From Corythucha ciliata (lineage: Eukaryota; Arthropoda; Insecta; Hemiptera; Tingidae): DNA of 64,000 nt. The position numbers and the translations under genes are program-made. The stretch lies in the NCBI GenBank assembly GCA_038030265.1, contig CM075938.1:54677189-54741188 (forward strand). The letters run 5' to 3'. Shown one piece after another: positions 49,601 to 60,743 of this stretch. Below the pieces are notes generated by a model. That model ran no database searches, was not told the DNA's origin, and saw only the letters and a list, made by a program, of their open reading frames with translations. Every line of letters starts with the position of its first letter. Positions within the stretch are counted from its first letter, which is position 1.

Positions 49601-49767
49601 ACCATTGGTCGATAGCGACGCAGGCGAACAGATTTTGAGATCCACCAGCTCAACAATATCGTCATCATCATCATCACCATTACCCGGTGTTGGTCCATCA
49701 CCTTCGTGTCCAACGAAGTCATCACCCCCACCAAAGTAGTCGTGGTCACACATATTCCGAATGCAAT
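46643..49767 (-). CDS. FLYWCH zinc finger + dead MULE transposase core, copy 5, both ends open
   Basis: Sixteen exons with continuous phases: 49603-49767, 49449-49523, 49305-49386, 49037-49225, 48763-48963, 48530-48689, 48310-48456, 48052-48252, 47908-47988, 47547-47838, 47425-47480, 47222-47366, 47062-47160, 46943-46999, 46839-46880, 46643-46750. The N-terminus has DDDDDDIVELVDL, an acidic-hydrophobic SIM-like run. FLYWCH: LTDLLYGDGRGNYWKKV, LKCIESTSVHKC, HNHQP. A basic linker exon (NKRKRQE) looks like a nuclear localisation signal. In the MULE core the first Asp site appears lost, the second is Gly (VNVLIGYNSALRKAA), and RFHYCL matches the FHxxQ region. The long C-terminal tail has a second basic run (PPVKKARVE) and MDVVVIES. 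The final donor at 46642 needs a downstream exon that was not found. Confidence 0.83.
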
Positions 49768-49891
49768 CTGGAGAGGGGGGGGGCAAATTAATGAATAAAA
49801 TATAAACGAAAACCTACCCCGCCCCCCTTCCACACACTTTTCTATGTTTTCCCCAACCGTATCGCTATAGATTCACTTTGACCCTGTACAC

Positions 49892-51230
49892 CAGGGGTGG
49901 CCAACGGTGGAAAGTGGGCGGTTTTTTGGAAAGTGCTAATAATCGTGGCCACTTCATGAATACCAAAATTGAAAAAACGCTAATTTTGGGCTGAAATTAA
50001 GATAAATGGCTAATTCACAGCTTAAATTATTGAGAAAAATCTATGATTCACGGACAGAAGTGAGAAAAAGTGCTGAAACGCTGCTAAAACTAAGAAAAAT
50101 GCATAGCCATAGCTAATTCGCGGGGTAAAACGTTACTTCACGGCTAAAATTGCGGATAAAGTGAAAAAACAAAACAAAACAAAAACAGTAATACGCAATT
50201 AAATTGCGAAACATGGTAATTCACGGATCTAGATGAGTGAAAAATCAATAACTAACCTATGGTTTGGCGAAAAAGCGCTAATTCGCCCATAAAATTGCGA
50301 AACCACAAATTCTATGCTTATTCAGAAGGGCAAGTTCGTGGCTCAATCAAAGAAAAAACGCTAATTCATGGCTAATATTGAAAAAATCGATAATTCGCTG
50401 GCAAAATTAAGAAAAAGTGCTAATTCACGGATAAAGTCTGGGCAAATAGCTCTCTAGCGGCTAAAATCACGAATTCGCGGCTAAAGTGGAAAAAATCGAC
50501 AATTCCCAGCTAAAGTGGAAAAAATCGACAATTCCCAGCTAAAATGGGGGAAAATCGCTAATTCACCGTTAAAGTTGAGAAGAAGAGCTGAAGTGTGGAA
50601 AAAACGCCAATTCTAGACTTCTGAAGGTAACTTCGTGGCTAAAAAATAAGATAATAGCTAATCCACGGCTAAATGAGGAAAATGCGCTGATTCGCGGCGA
50701 AAATTGGGGAACAAAATTCTCACTTACGGCTCGCTAGGAGGCTAGAATTAGGTAAAACAGTATTTCACGGCTAAAATCAAGAAAAAAGGCCAATTAGGGT
50801 GGTAAATTGAGAACATTTTGATAATTCACAGAAACACGGTTTCCGGAGGCAACTTCGCATTTAGAAAATAGTGCTAATTCACGGGTAAAATTGGGAAAAA
50901 TCGCTCATTAGCGGCTAAAATCAGGGAAACACAAATTTATTGCAAGAAAAATCACTAATTCGCGGCTAAAGTGGAGAAAAATCACTTAATTGACCGAAGA
51001 AATTGAGAAGAATTGATGACGTGTGGAAAAAACGCTTATTCGCGGCTTCTCAAGGTAACTTCATGGGGGTCTCGTTGGTGTAAGATTCACCAAAGGCACC
51101 AAATGTCTAAGGCCGGCACTGCAGAGAGCTGCCCCAGGGCACATTTTTGTGCAAATGGAAAACGCTATTGTAAACTATCGTTAACTAATGTTGTTCAAGT
51201 TATTGAACAGCCCCCCCCCCCCAGTGTAGT
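49892..51230. repeat. ~30-bp repeat, block E, starting at a hAT-like terminus
   Basis: Begins CAGGGGTGGCCAACGGTGG (49892-49910), like a hAT terminal inverted repeat. Core-type units follow to about 51060, in an order matching blocks D and F. The distal segment TTCATGGGGGTCTCGTTGGT ... CTAAGGCCGGCACTGCAGAG ... GCAAATGGAAAACGCTATTG is shared with block D and, in part, 1945-2005. It ends at a C-run (51211-51222). Confidence 0.65.
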
Positions 51231-51759
51231 GCTGATCACCCGCATTCTGACGCCCTTGAACTTTCTCAGTAAAGAATAGGTTGACCAACTCGAAATTTGT
51301 ACAAATCGGGGCAAAAAGTTCCAAGCACCAATATATGCCGGGACAAAAAGGGAAAAAGCGAGTCACTTGAATTCAGGTGACCATGTAATGTCACCCAAGA
51401 ATTAATAATAATGATAATAAGTATATAAGATAAATACATATATAAGGTTCGTATATGGTCATATATGGACATATATGGTCGGAAGACGACCATGAGCTTG
51501 AACCACAAAAAAATCTCTGACCCCAACAAGTTATACCCACAAAACGTTTGAAAAATAAAAATTTTGAACTCTAAACGCTCTAAAAGGTCGAACCTCAAAA
51601 AGTTTTAACCACAACACAAAAAGCTCTAATCACGAAACCAAACCGTTAAAAAACAAAATTTAGATTTTGAAAAATAATTGGCGCTGATCTGGCTCAAAAT
51701 AAAACCAATTTCACGAGGTTACGTCTCATGGTAAAAACTTTGCAAGTTGAGTTCTTGTC

Positions 51760-51793
<34 letters not shown>

Positions 51794-51990
51794 GTGGAGT
51801 TCAGTCGTTGAAACCCCCAAATTTTGCTCGTTAATCACTTCAACGAAATAGCAAAAGTCCGTTTTGCGGGTTTCGGTCGTCAAAAATCAGTTGAAAAAAT
51901 ATGCAATTTCGCGGGTCAGACTCTTTGAAAAATATTTGAATGATGAAAAAACCAATTCGGCGTTGCTGGGCCATTAAAAATCCCAAATGT
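51231..51990. other. AT-rich spacer with a 31-A run
   Basis: 51420-51480 has tandem TCATATATGGACATATATGG. 51761-51791 is an uninterrupted A-run. No gene. Confidence 0.5.
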
Positions 51991-52570
51991 TGCTCAAATT
52001 TAGTTCAAACCGCAAAAATTCCCGACCAAAAAAAAATCCAACCACAAAACTTTCTGACCACAAAAGGCTCTAACCACAAAATAATGAACCTCTGTAACAT
52101 TGACCCAGAAAAAGGACTTACCACAAAAACTATCAACATAAAAGTCTAACCACAATCCTAGCCACTAAAAGCTCCAAGCACGAAAAGGGCTGAACACAAA
52201 ACGTTCTAAATATATAAAGTATAAAAGAAAATAAATAAAGCTTCAACCATAACATTTCGTGAGCACAAAAAGGTGCTACAACAAAAAATTGAACTACAAA
52301 GTGCTTAAACCCCACACCGTTTGATCGAACCACAAAACGTTCCAATCACAGAAAGGTCTAACCATTCGAAAGTTCTGTACGACAAAAGCTCTAATCAAAA
52401 AAAGATTGAACCAGAAACGGCTAAATCACAAAAAGCTCTGACGACAAAAGGTTCTAATCACAAAACGATTAAACCACAAAAAAAGCCCTGACCACAGCAA
52501 GGTCGAACCACAAAATGATTGAACAACAAAAAGCTTGAACCCAAAAAACGATCAAACCACAAAAAATGTG
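51990..52570. repeat. 16-17-bp degenerate repeat 'aaccacaaaaagctcta'
   Basis: Units such as CTCTAACCACAAAATAATG and AACCACAAAACGTTCCA at ~16-17 bp spacing. The core AACCACA is shared with the complement of the 17-bp minisatellite (AACCACAGCAACGGTCC). Confidence 0.75.
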
Positions 52571-52699
52571 ACCCTTGACCCCCCCTCCCACTAACACCAC
52601 TCAACCACCTCTATACTAAACATGGGCGATCGCCCCTACCGTTCTTTACCAAATCCAAGGGTGTAGCCAGCTCGGGGACAAAACAGTGGGCCGGTTTTC

Positions 52700-54230
52700 A
52701 AAATTCGCCACCAATCACCCTTCATCATTTCTATGAAAATACAGACACCCCTATCCCAGAATCCGATTATTTCATCCAGAAACTACCAATTTTTCGGCAG
52801 AGGACTGCCGTTTCCAGAAATAGCTCATTCAAAGCCAAAATTTGGTGACTTTCGCTTCTTTAAAACTCCTTCCGCGGAATTGGATCTTCAAAAGTTATGG
52901 CTATGGCTCTTTTAAAAAAATGCTGCTGCGTGTTCCGCTTGTTCGAAAAAAACAATTTTGTAGGCTTGGCTTTTTCCAAAGCCAATCTCGCGCGTTCCGC
53001 TTCTTAAGTAAAACGTATGTACTAATAAAAAAATAAAATCAATTTCACTGGCTTGACACAGTCAAAAAGCCAAATTTTAGAATTTGTCTTGCCCAGAGGC
53101 TAAATTTCATGGGTTTGGACGATTCAATTCCCACTTTAGAAATATTTAAAGAGAGAGAGAGAAAAAAAAATGCGGGCTTGGTTCACTCAAAAGGCCAAAT
53201 TTTTCAGTTTAGCTTCTTGGCTCAATTTGTCTGTTGATGACGTTATCTGTGGCAAACAAAGCGGGTTTCTGGGACCCAATCGGAGTTCTTTTAATGAAAA
53301 ATCCGACCTCGGAGTAGTTTTTCGCCCATCGTAAGTCAACGTTTCATTGAATGACTTAGCAGATAAGCTACTCAAAATTCAAATTGTACAGTTCAGCCGC
53401 TGAATTGCAATCTTGGAGTCAAGCCACCGCGATATCGCTACTTTCGAAGATTAAAATCTTCAAAATTACAAGTTTCGGTTCCAAATAACAACGAAATAGC
53501 ACGTCTGGTATTTATTTTCACGAAATAACAATCCCCCCTCCCCCCAGGACGCAATGAGCAATCCAGCCCCAACTAAACCCATAGTCAGACAAATATACGC
53601 GTGTTTGCAACACTTGGAGTTGAATATTTGTGAGTTTAAAAGTTCGGGCCCAAAGAGAGAAATTACAAGTTTACCGGTCCGGCTGAATTTCCGCAGCATT
53701 GCAACTTTCGGGTCATAATTTATGCGAAAGGAAAGTTTCCGTTCTTAATTTCAGCGAAACTGCAAGTTGCGGGATCTTTTTTATATTAGGGAAAAACGTC
53801 ATCAGTTGGAGCTAAATATCGGAGAACTCGCAGGTTGCGTGGCTAAATAACCGCGAAATTGCAAGTTCACGATTGTTTATTGTGGCAAATTTGGACCCGA
53901 ACTTGTAAACTCATAAATATTCAGCTCTAAATTTCGCAATTACTCGTCTGGCTACGGGTGTAGTTGGGGCCAGATTGCTCAGGACGTCCGCGCCCACTAA
54001 AAAAAAAAAGGAAGGACAGGAATTTGCCATTTCGCTGATATTTGGACCCAAAACTTGCAATTTTGAAGATTTTCTTCGAATGTAGCGATTTCGCGGTGAC
54101 TTGACTCAAATGTTGCAATTCGGCGGCTTTTTCAGCCGTTTCTGCGGTATCATGACTCAAATACGCGTTTATAGCCGAAGATATCAAATTCTGGAAGGTT
54201 TTCCACACTTGTTAAAAAGTAATTTCCTGA
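52700..54230. repeat. Mixed degenerate repeats
   Basis: 52720-53400 has diverged units of the type 'gccaaatttt..gtttggcttctt'. 53450-54120 has 'gcaagtttcgggtc' units as at 24990 and 30900. No supported gene. Confidence 0.5.
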
Positions 54231-54239
54231 TAAATAAAG

Positions 54240-54710
54240 AAAAATAAAATTCCAAGTCGTCCAGTTTTATGGCCACTTCGACCATTTCCATGTCACTTAG
54301 TTAGTTTAGTCAGTTCCCAGGTCTCGCACTTTGCCAGTTTCCAGGCTACTTAGTCAGTGTCGCGGTCACTTTCCTGCAGATAAATTCTGCACTGAATGAT
54401 AAAGGGCAGTTTTCGCGGTGGACTTTTTGTGTGACATTTTCATTCGAATTTATTGAAGAAGTAGATTTCAGTTACCCCCCCTCCCATAAGAGGGGCGTGA
54501 ACTTGTCTCCGTGTCCTCAAGGTTGAGACTGAGACCCGCCAAAAAATATATAGGGAATTTCAGGAACGTCACATTTCTGTTTCTTTACGCTGTCCGTGAG
54601 CCCCTCCGACCATACTCAATTGAGAAATGCAGCCGGCTGCATTTATGCTCGGGAAAAGAGAATACAAGGAAAGCTTTACTGAGTTGGAGCTCTACTGTAT
54701 AATGAAATCT
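54240..54710. other. Spacer, no gene recognised
   Basis: Weak repeats of 'cagtttcc..gccacttc' near 54270-54380. Nothing else supported. Confidence 0.4.
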
Positions 54711-54714
54711 CAAC

Positions 54715-55020
54715 TGTAGTTGGAGCTTTGTAGTGGTTGGACCTTTTGCTGTGGTTGAACATTTTCTGTGGTTGAGAGCTTTGCTATGGTTGGACCTTTG
54801 CTGTGGTTAGACCATTGCTTCAGTTGGACATTTGCTGTGGTTGGACTTTGGCATTGGCTTGACCTTTGCTGTAGCTAGCCCTTCTTTGTGCTTGAGACGC
54901 TACTGTCGATGGAGCTTCTAACTGGTTTACAATTTCACTGTGATTGGACCTTATTGTACATTTTACAGTGGCTGTAGGCCTTCTTGGTGGTTTCAGAATT
55001 TGGCTGCGACTGTATCTTTA
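54715..55020. repeat. Diverged 17-bp-family repeat
   Basis: TTGCTGTGGTTGGACCTTTG-like units, an older relative of the array at 17165-18225. Confidence 0.75.
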
Positions 55021-55196
55021 TTGAGGTTATATGGAGACCTTTCTTTCGAGAAATAAGCGAGGGTAGCACTGGGGTCTGTTACTCACCCAAGTGAAAGGGC
55101 CCCATTGAGTTTCGCCCATGGGCCCGGATATTCTCACCACAGCCGAAGCAGTTGGTCTCGATCTAAATGCACCAAAAGGGGCTGTCATTGCCCGTA

Positions 55197-55945
55197 TAAG
55201 TGGTCAAAAATTTGCGTTTGGCCTTGCCAGTGGTTTTGATCATTTTCTCGACTTCAAGGGGGGGCCAACCATGGTTCGCATGCTTGGAGGCTCATTCTTG
55301 CACTTTTGAGTTTTTGATTACGTGAACACTGCCTTTACGTTCTGAAAACGCGCGCATGCGGCCAAAAACGGGGGCTTCGTAGTGAGAAGCAGGCTCTTTC
55401 TTGATATTATGCCGGTTTGACCAAAATCGAAGATTTTCGTGTTTTCGGGTCTTTAATAATGTCTGCTTATAAAATGAATATTTTTTCCTCAATACAATGC
55501 ATTGGCAGGGAAGGGGGCCAACGAATTTTCAAGGGCCAAGGGGAGGGAGCATGACCGTGGCAAGGTTGAGAACCACTGATGTAGATGAAGGAACAAAAAT
55601 GCTGCTTGAGCAGCCTAAAGCACGGTGTCAGAAAACTGATGGGGGGGGGGGAGAATATCAAACTTGTCAAAATAGGCTCGAATTCTCAGAGAACTTTTTG
55701 GTCAAAAAGCTGAAATTTCAAGATGAGTTACCAATTACTTAATACAAGAATATCAACATTTGCCCCGGAAACCTGCTGAGTGTATCCCCCCCCCCCAACT
55801 CATCTTTAACGAGTTGCCCCGTACCGAAAACATGTATCGCATACATGCGCTGCATGCATGCGGACCATGGTTGGACCCCCCTTGAAGCCGAGAAAATGAT
55901 CAAAACCACTGGCAAGGCCAAACGCAAATTTTTGACCACTTATCG
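55197..55945. mobile_element. Inverted-repeat element, ~88-bp arms, nested hAT-like end
   Basis: The left arm 55197-55283 (AAGTGGTCAAAAATTTGCGT onward) and right arm 55858-55945 are inverted copies with only a few differences, enclosing ~575 bp. Inside, GTGGCAAGGTTGAGAACCACTG at 55557-55578 is the complement of a typical hAT end (CAGTGGTTCTCAACC). A G-run (55640) and a C-run (55787) also lie within. No transposase. Confidence 0.75.
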
Positions 55946-56249
55946 AAGGCTGAACTCGCCTAGTGACCCTAGTTTTAGGGCCCTCAGCGTCTAACCAATT
56001 TCTCCACACCAACAATGTCTTATAGGATGGGCATGAAGCTGCTCACGGCCCTGTACGTACATTGTAGTCTATGGAATTGATTCGACTCACCTAACACTAA
56101 CACGACTAAATTTCTTTGAGTCCCCGAAAAAATTATGTTTTTGAGGGTTCGAAGGCAAACGGGCATTTTTTGGAGTCGCTAGTGGACAGAAAGATAAAAA
56201 AAAAAAACAAAAAAACATGGGTTGGTCGGTAGCCCTATGCCCTAACTAT

Positions 56250-56793
56250 AAAATATTTGGCCCCTGAAAATCGTAGCGTTCAACAATTTCACGTTTTTAT
56301 TAGAGGCCTCGATGACGACGACGACGACCAAGTTGATCAAGCGATAATTATCAAGCTTTATTTTCTTCTTTTTTATCACCCAAGACCAAGACCCAGAAAG
56401 AACTCACCAATTCACAATTCTCCCCAAAACAGGGCACATGAGGTGGATCGAGCCAACGACTCAACAACCCTTGTCGATCCCTGAGCCTTGCCCGAATGAA
56501 AAGGATCCGGATCACTTTGTATACCGCACAGATCAAAACTACAGCAAGTTAGGAATGAAAAATGTTCGTACGGTCGACGGGAAAGTTCACTTTGCTCCGC
56601 GGGGATGCTAACCTAAACAAAAATTGTAACAGGCGAGTCTACCTTCTTGTCGAGGGTTCCCGCGTAAATCGGCAGCGTTGGTGCTGGCTAGAGGAATACG
56701 GAAAATGCCGTTGGGATTCGAGCATTTTTTCTGAAGCCCTTTCGCGAAAAAACTACTTCTGGGTCACTCGAGACCAAAGTTTCAGCAACAGTT
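56250..56793 (+). CDS. Candidate small gene, terminal part, unknown product
   Basis: The 77-codon frame ending at 56793 (from 56562) has a non-repetitive composition: RQRWCWLEEYGKCRWDSS, then LSRKNYFWVTRDQSF. AATAAA follows at about 56809. In another frame, 56440-56610 reads EPCPNEKDPDHFVYRTDQNY and could be a preceding exon: acceptor ..CCAAAACAG at 56433, possible intron to the acceptor ..TTGTAACAG near 56632. The 56257-56484 frame with a poly-Asp run is an alternative. No family recognised. The joining of pieces is a guess. Confidence 0.3.
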
Positions 56794-57009
56794 AAATCAA
56801 CATTGCCAAAAATAAAACCATAAAACGCAGATTTTTATAAGATAGTAATGAACTTGTTTATAGTGCTGAAAACACTCTTGGGCTTTGTGAAGCGAATGCA
56901 TAAATCACCATAGCAATTTTGTTTCTTATTTAAACTCCAGTGGAGGATAAAATAATAGTCCAGGAAGCAGGTAGTTTGGGGAGGAAAAAACTCCGGAGCA
57001 AAGTTTGTT

Positions 57010-58870
57010 TTCAGGTGTGCTGAATCAGAATTTTAACTTTGCACAATAGATTAATATTAGCCCAGTCAATAGGAGATTTGGCCGGGACAAACGTATAGAA
57101 GTAGTTTTGTCGACGGATCTGTATGTTTCTTGGGGTGCTGAATCCGAATCTGAACTTTGCTAACAAAAAATCGGTCGGCTTCACGTCGAAAAACGAAAAA
57201 AAACAAAAAAAAAACTGGAAATTTCCTAATTTTTTCTACTCAATTGATTATATCTGGAACTATGCACTTTTCGATGATGGAGCTCCTTTGCATTTTTTAA
57301 ATAGACTAAATTTGTGACAATTTAATCCCAATTGTAGCTCCGTACGACTAATAGTTCCTGAGATATGACCCGTCAAAACTTGTCCATTTGTGCCGCTGAT
57401 GGAAAATTGGCATAATTTGTACGAAAAAACGTTGTTTTTGGCTTGAATAGTTTATTAAAATCCTCACGCCCTTCATCTGGTGATGAAGTCGTTTCATATG
57501 TCCCGTCGTTCATATGAAAATAGCCAAAAAAACACGAATTTTTTCTATACTTAAAAATGGGCCCTAAAAAATTTGTATCGTGATTTACGCAGGACTGACC
57601 GTTTTCTCCCATCGCACGCAGTTTTTTGTGCTCAAATGAATGAGCTATAGTCGGGATCGGTAGAAACAATACTTTTGAGTTACGGACAAACATCTCCAGC
57701 ATTTTAAAAGGATTTGTTCTTATATTTGTGGGCGTATCTCATGGATGGGGGATTGACCTCAGCAATCCCTGCAAACGCTCATTCGATTCGAAAAAACTAC
57801 GTAAGATCAGAGAACATGGTTAGTCCTGCCCAAAATCTAGATACACATTTTCATAGCACATCACAGTATCGGGAAAAACTCGTTTTTTCAGGTATTTTCG
57901 TTAGTAACTCAAAGAATATTGATCGCCGAGAAACGAGCCACCATACATTTGATTCAGCGCCAAAAACTGCTTCAGAAATCACACGTCAACTGCATTGCTG
58001 AACGTTGGACGTGAGGATTTTTTGGTTTTATTCAAGCCAAAAACCAAGTTTTTTGGTACAATTTACGTCGTAACTCAAAAACTAATCGTGGCATATGGAC
58101 TTGTGGTTGATTTTTATCGACTCGGCACACAAAACTACATAGGATTAGACACCCTGTTTGGGCAAATTTCTTCACCCTATATGTGTTGGTCAACACGTCT
58201 AGCCTCCCTTAAAAGGATGTTTGCCACCCCATATCGCAGGGGACTCTTCGAATCCTAGAAGTATGCATCAATAGGAATTTTTAAAGCCACATATTTGAAG
58301 TTGGGCCGAATTGTTCCGCTATTCTGCCTTTTTTAAAGCTTTATTTCCTGTACTTAATTTACATTTATTAAGATGTTTTGGTTATTCGTCTGAGAAACGA
58401 AATTTGCACTCAGCATACTTACCATAAAAACTGGGAACTCGATTAAAACCCGCAAAAAAGTGAAAAAAAAATGTTAAAAAGTGTTGAAAACGTGAGGTTT
58501 TTTGTGTATCCTTGAATATTTTCTGATACTTGGCGTAGCATAGGGAGCAGGGAATTCGATGTTCGGATTCAGATTGCCCGAAAACGTAAGAAACTGATGT
58601 GAACTATGCCAATTTCGGATTTTGATGCATACCACTTCGTTTTCGATTTATAGGTTGTAGCGTCTCTTGTTAGGGTTTCGGGGGCTAAAATTCAGATTCA
58701 GGACATGTGAAACATGAGGAATGAGGGGGAAACATATTTTTGAAAAACTATCACGCTCGATGGCGTGGTGAAAACCCTGTAAAAACACGATTTTTAAAAA
58801 TCCATTCAAATTACGGCGTGTTGCCGGGGTTTTAACGTTGGTTAAAGTTAAAAATTCGGATTCAGCACAT
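57010..58870. mobile_element. Large diverged palindromic element centred near 57710
   Basis: The minus-strand translation of 57373-57702 and the plus-strand translation of 57750-58080 are similar (IPTIAHSFEHKK vs IPANAHSIRKN, KYRKNSCFFGYF vs QYREKLVFSGIF, GREDFNKLFKPKTTFF vs GREDFLVLFKPKTKFF). Farther out, GTGCTGAATCCGAATCTGAA (57137) has its complement at ~58845 and a second pair lies at 57016 and ~58690. Long, old inverted repeats of ~0.9 kb with almost no spacer. Family unknown. Confidence 0.65.
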
Positions 58871-59380
58871 CTAAAAACATTAAAATCAGCCATCAAAACA
58901 TAGTACCGGAGTTCTTTCCTGTTTGGTAACCTGCTTCCTATACTAAAAACGCAGCAAATTTTACACATGGGTTTATTATTCATGAATGTAGTCAAACCCG
59001 GCTTTAAATTACATGAAAATCGACACCCCACACCCCTATGATCTCAAAACCTTTGAAAACCCCCACTTTGGACCCACTTTTTGGCGCATAAAACGTCAGG
59101 GAGTTATTTGATCAAACTGATCAGATGTTAGGACCAACTAGATCCCAAATGGAGGCTATATACAAAAGAACGAGTTTTTTCGAGCAATACTAGGGCAAGA
59201 TATGGCCAGGACGGCGTACGGACATTGCAGAAATCGATTCTAGACATGTTAAAACGTACACAGAAAAAGTTTTAAGGGTGGGTTGTAAAAAAAAAATTCT
59301 GACCGAAAACATAGGTGTGGTATTCAGAATGAATAATAATCCAAAACAGGCCAAAAAAAATGCTCACTCAGTGCAGAAAA
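58871..59380. other. Spacer, no gene recognised
   Basis: Contains no convincing ORF or repeat. It may be the outer part of the palindromic element. Confidence 0.35.
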
Positions 59381-59790
59381 AGTGTTGAGGTAGTGCCGAT
59401 ATGTGGGACCACAAAGGAGGCTAAAACACATCAAAAAGCACCAAACCATAGTGCTAGAATCACAAAAGATGGCCCAATAAGGCTCAACCACAGCCACAGA
59501 CAATTCTAACCACTGCAAAGGTCCAACAACATTATCAAACCTCCAACTACAAAAAGCTCTAACCATAGTAACGTCCTAGCCACGAAGAAACCCCAACCAC
59601 AGCACTGAGGCCAAACCTCTGCCAAGGTCCAACCACAGCAATAATGGTCCGACCACAGCACTGCTCTAAGCTTAGCAAAGGTTCAACCCCAAAAAAGGTC
59701 TAGCCACAGTAAAGGTCCAACTACAAAAAAACTTGAACCACAGTTTGGTGGCCCAGAAGGATACATAGAAGACCCGTAGAGCTTCAACCT
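59380..59790. repeat. 17-bp-family repeat, complementary sense
   Basis: Units CCACAGCAAAGGTCCAA and AACCACAGCACTG at ~17-20 bp spacing, complementary to the array at 17165-18225. Confidence 0.75.
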
Positions 59791-60743
59791 CAGTAAAGCT
59801 TCATTTTTGTTTCTCTTTTCTTCCTTTTCTTTATTTATCCTATGACCCAGCTCGACAGGCCTTCCCTTCCACCAGCACTCCCCCCCAAAAAATCCTAGCT
59901 GTCCTCTTCTCGCTCAACGGCCGGTGACCCCCTTGTATTATTTAGTGAAGTTTATAGCATAATAGGCACCGTATTTTGACAAAAAATACTAAATAGATGA
60001 ACGTTCCGAAAAACGTTCCTTGTGAGAGTCCTCTAGTTATAAATGAGTAGCATAATAGAATCTGGGGTAACAAAACCTCAAACGCGATTTTTTTAGGGTC
60101 GGAAATCGCCGGGAATTGAGGTTTTCAGACTCCCGACACTTCATATTCTGCAATAACCGATCAAATTGGGTGATTTGAAGTTGGAGGGACCATTGCGAAG
60201 TAAGTTTTTGAATGTTGGACAGGCCCCTCATTTGGTCTCGTTAAGGCCCCAAAAACCGGGACGGAGTTTAACGTATTTATTAGTTTTAATACCATTTGAC
60301 GTGAATATCACATAAAACCAATCGTGAAATTATTGCATGGTTAATGCTAATTAACAAAATCACGGTTTTTGAGCTAAACACGAAGAAAAACAATGTTTAT
60401 AGTCGCCCGAGAGTACAAAAAAAAACGGGAAATGTGCAAAAAAATCGATAAATACTGTGAAGATAACACAAAGCAATACAAAAATATAAAGCTATCCGCC
60501 GATAAATATTACCAAATAGTAGACAAAATCTATGCCTAAGGAATGTCAAACCATATTTTAAAACAAAAAAAAAATCCATAGCTGTTGGAATCTCATAAGA
60601 AAAATAAGAATTAGTGACTTATTTACAGTCAAGGAACAATCGACAATAACAAAGGAATAATCGATATTAAATGAAAAGCGGATTCATCGCGGGTTTTTAA
60701 GCTCCCTCAGCCAGCGTGGAAAGCGTTAGAATAGCCTCGTCCA
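59791..60743. other. 3' flank of the Rab escort gene; otherwise empty
   Basis: AT-rich, no repeats of the main families after ~59800. It probably includes the 3' UTR of the minus-strand gene. No canonical AATAAA was seen close to the stop. CTGTAAATAAGTC at ~60620 on the minus strand is a possible variant signal. Confidence 0.4.
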
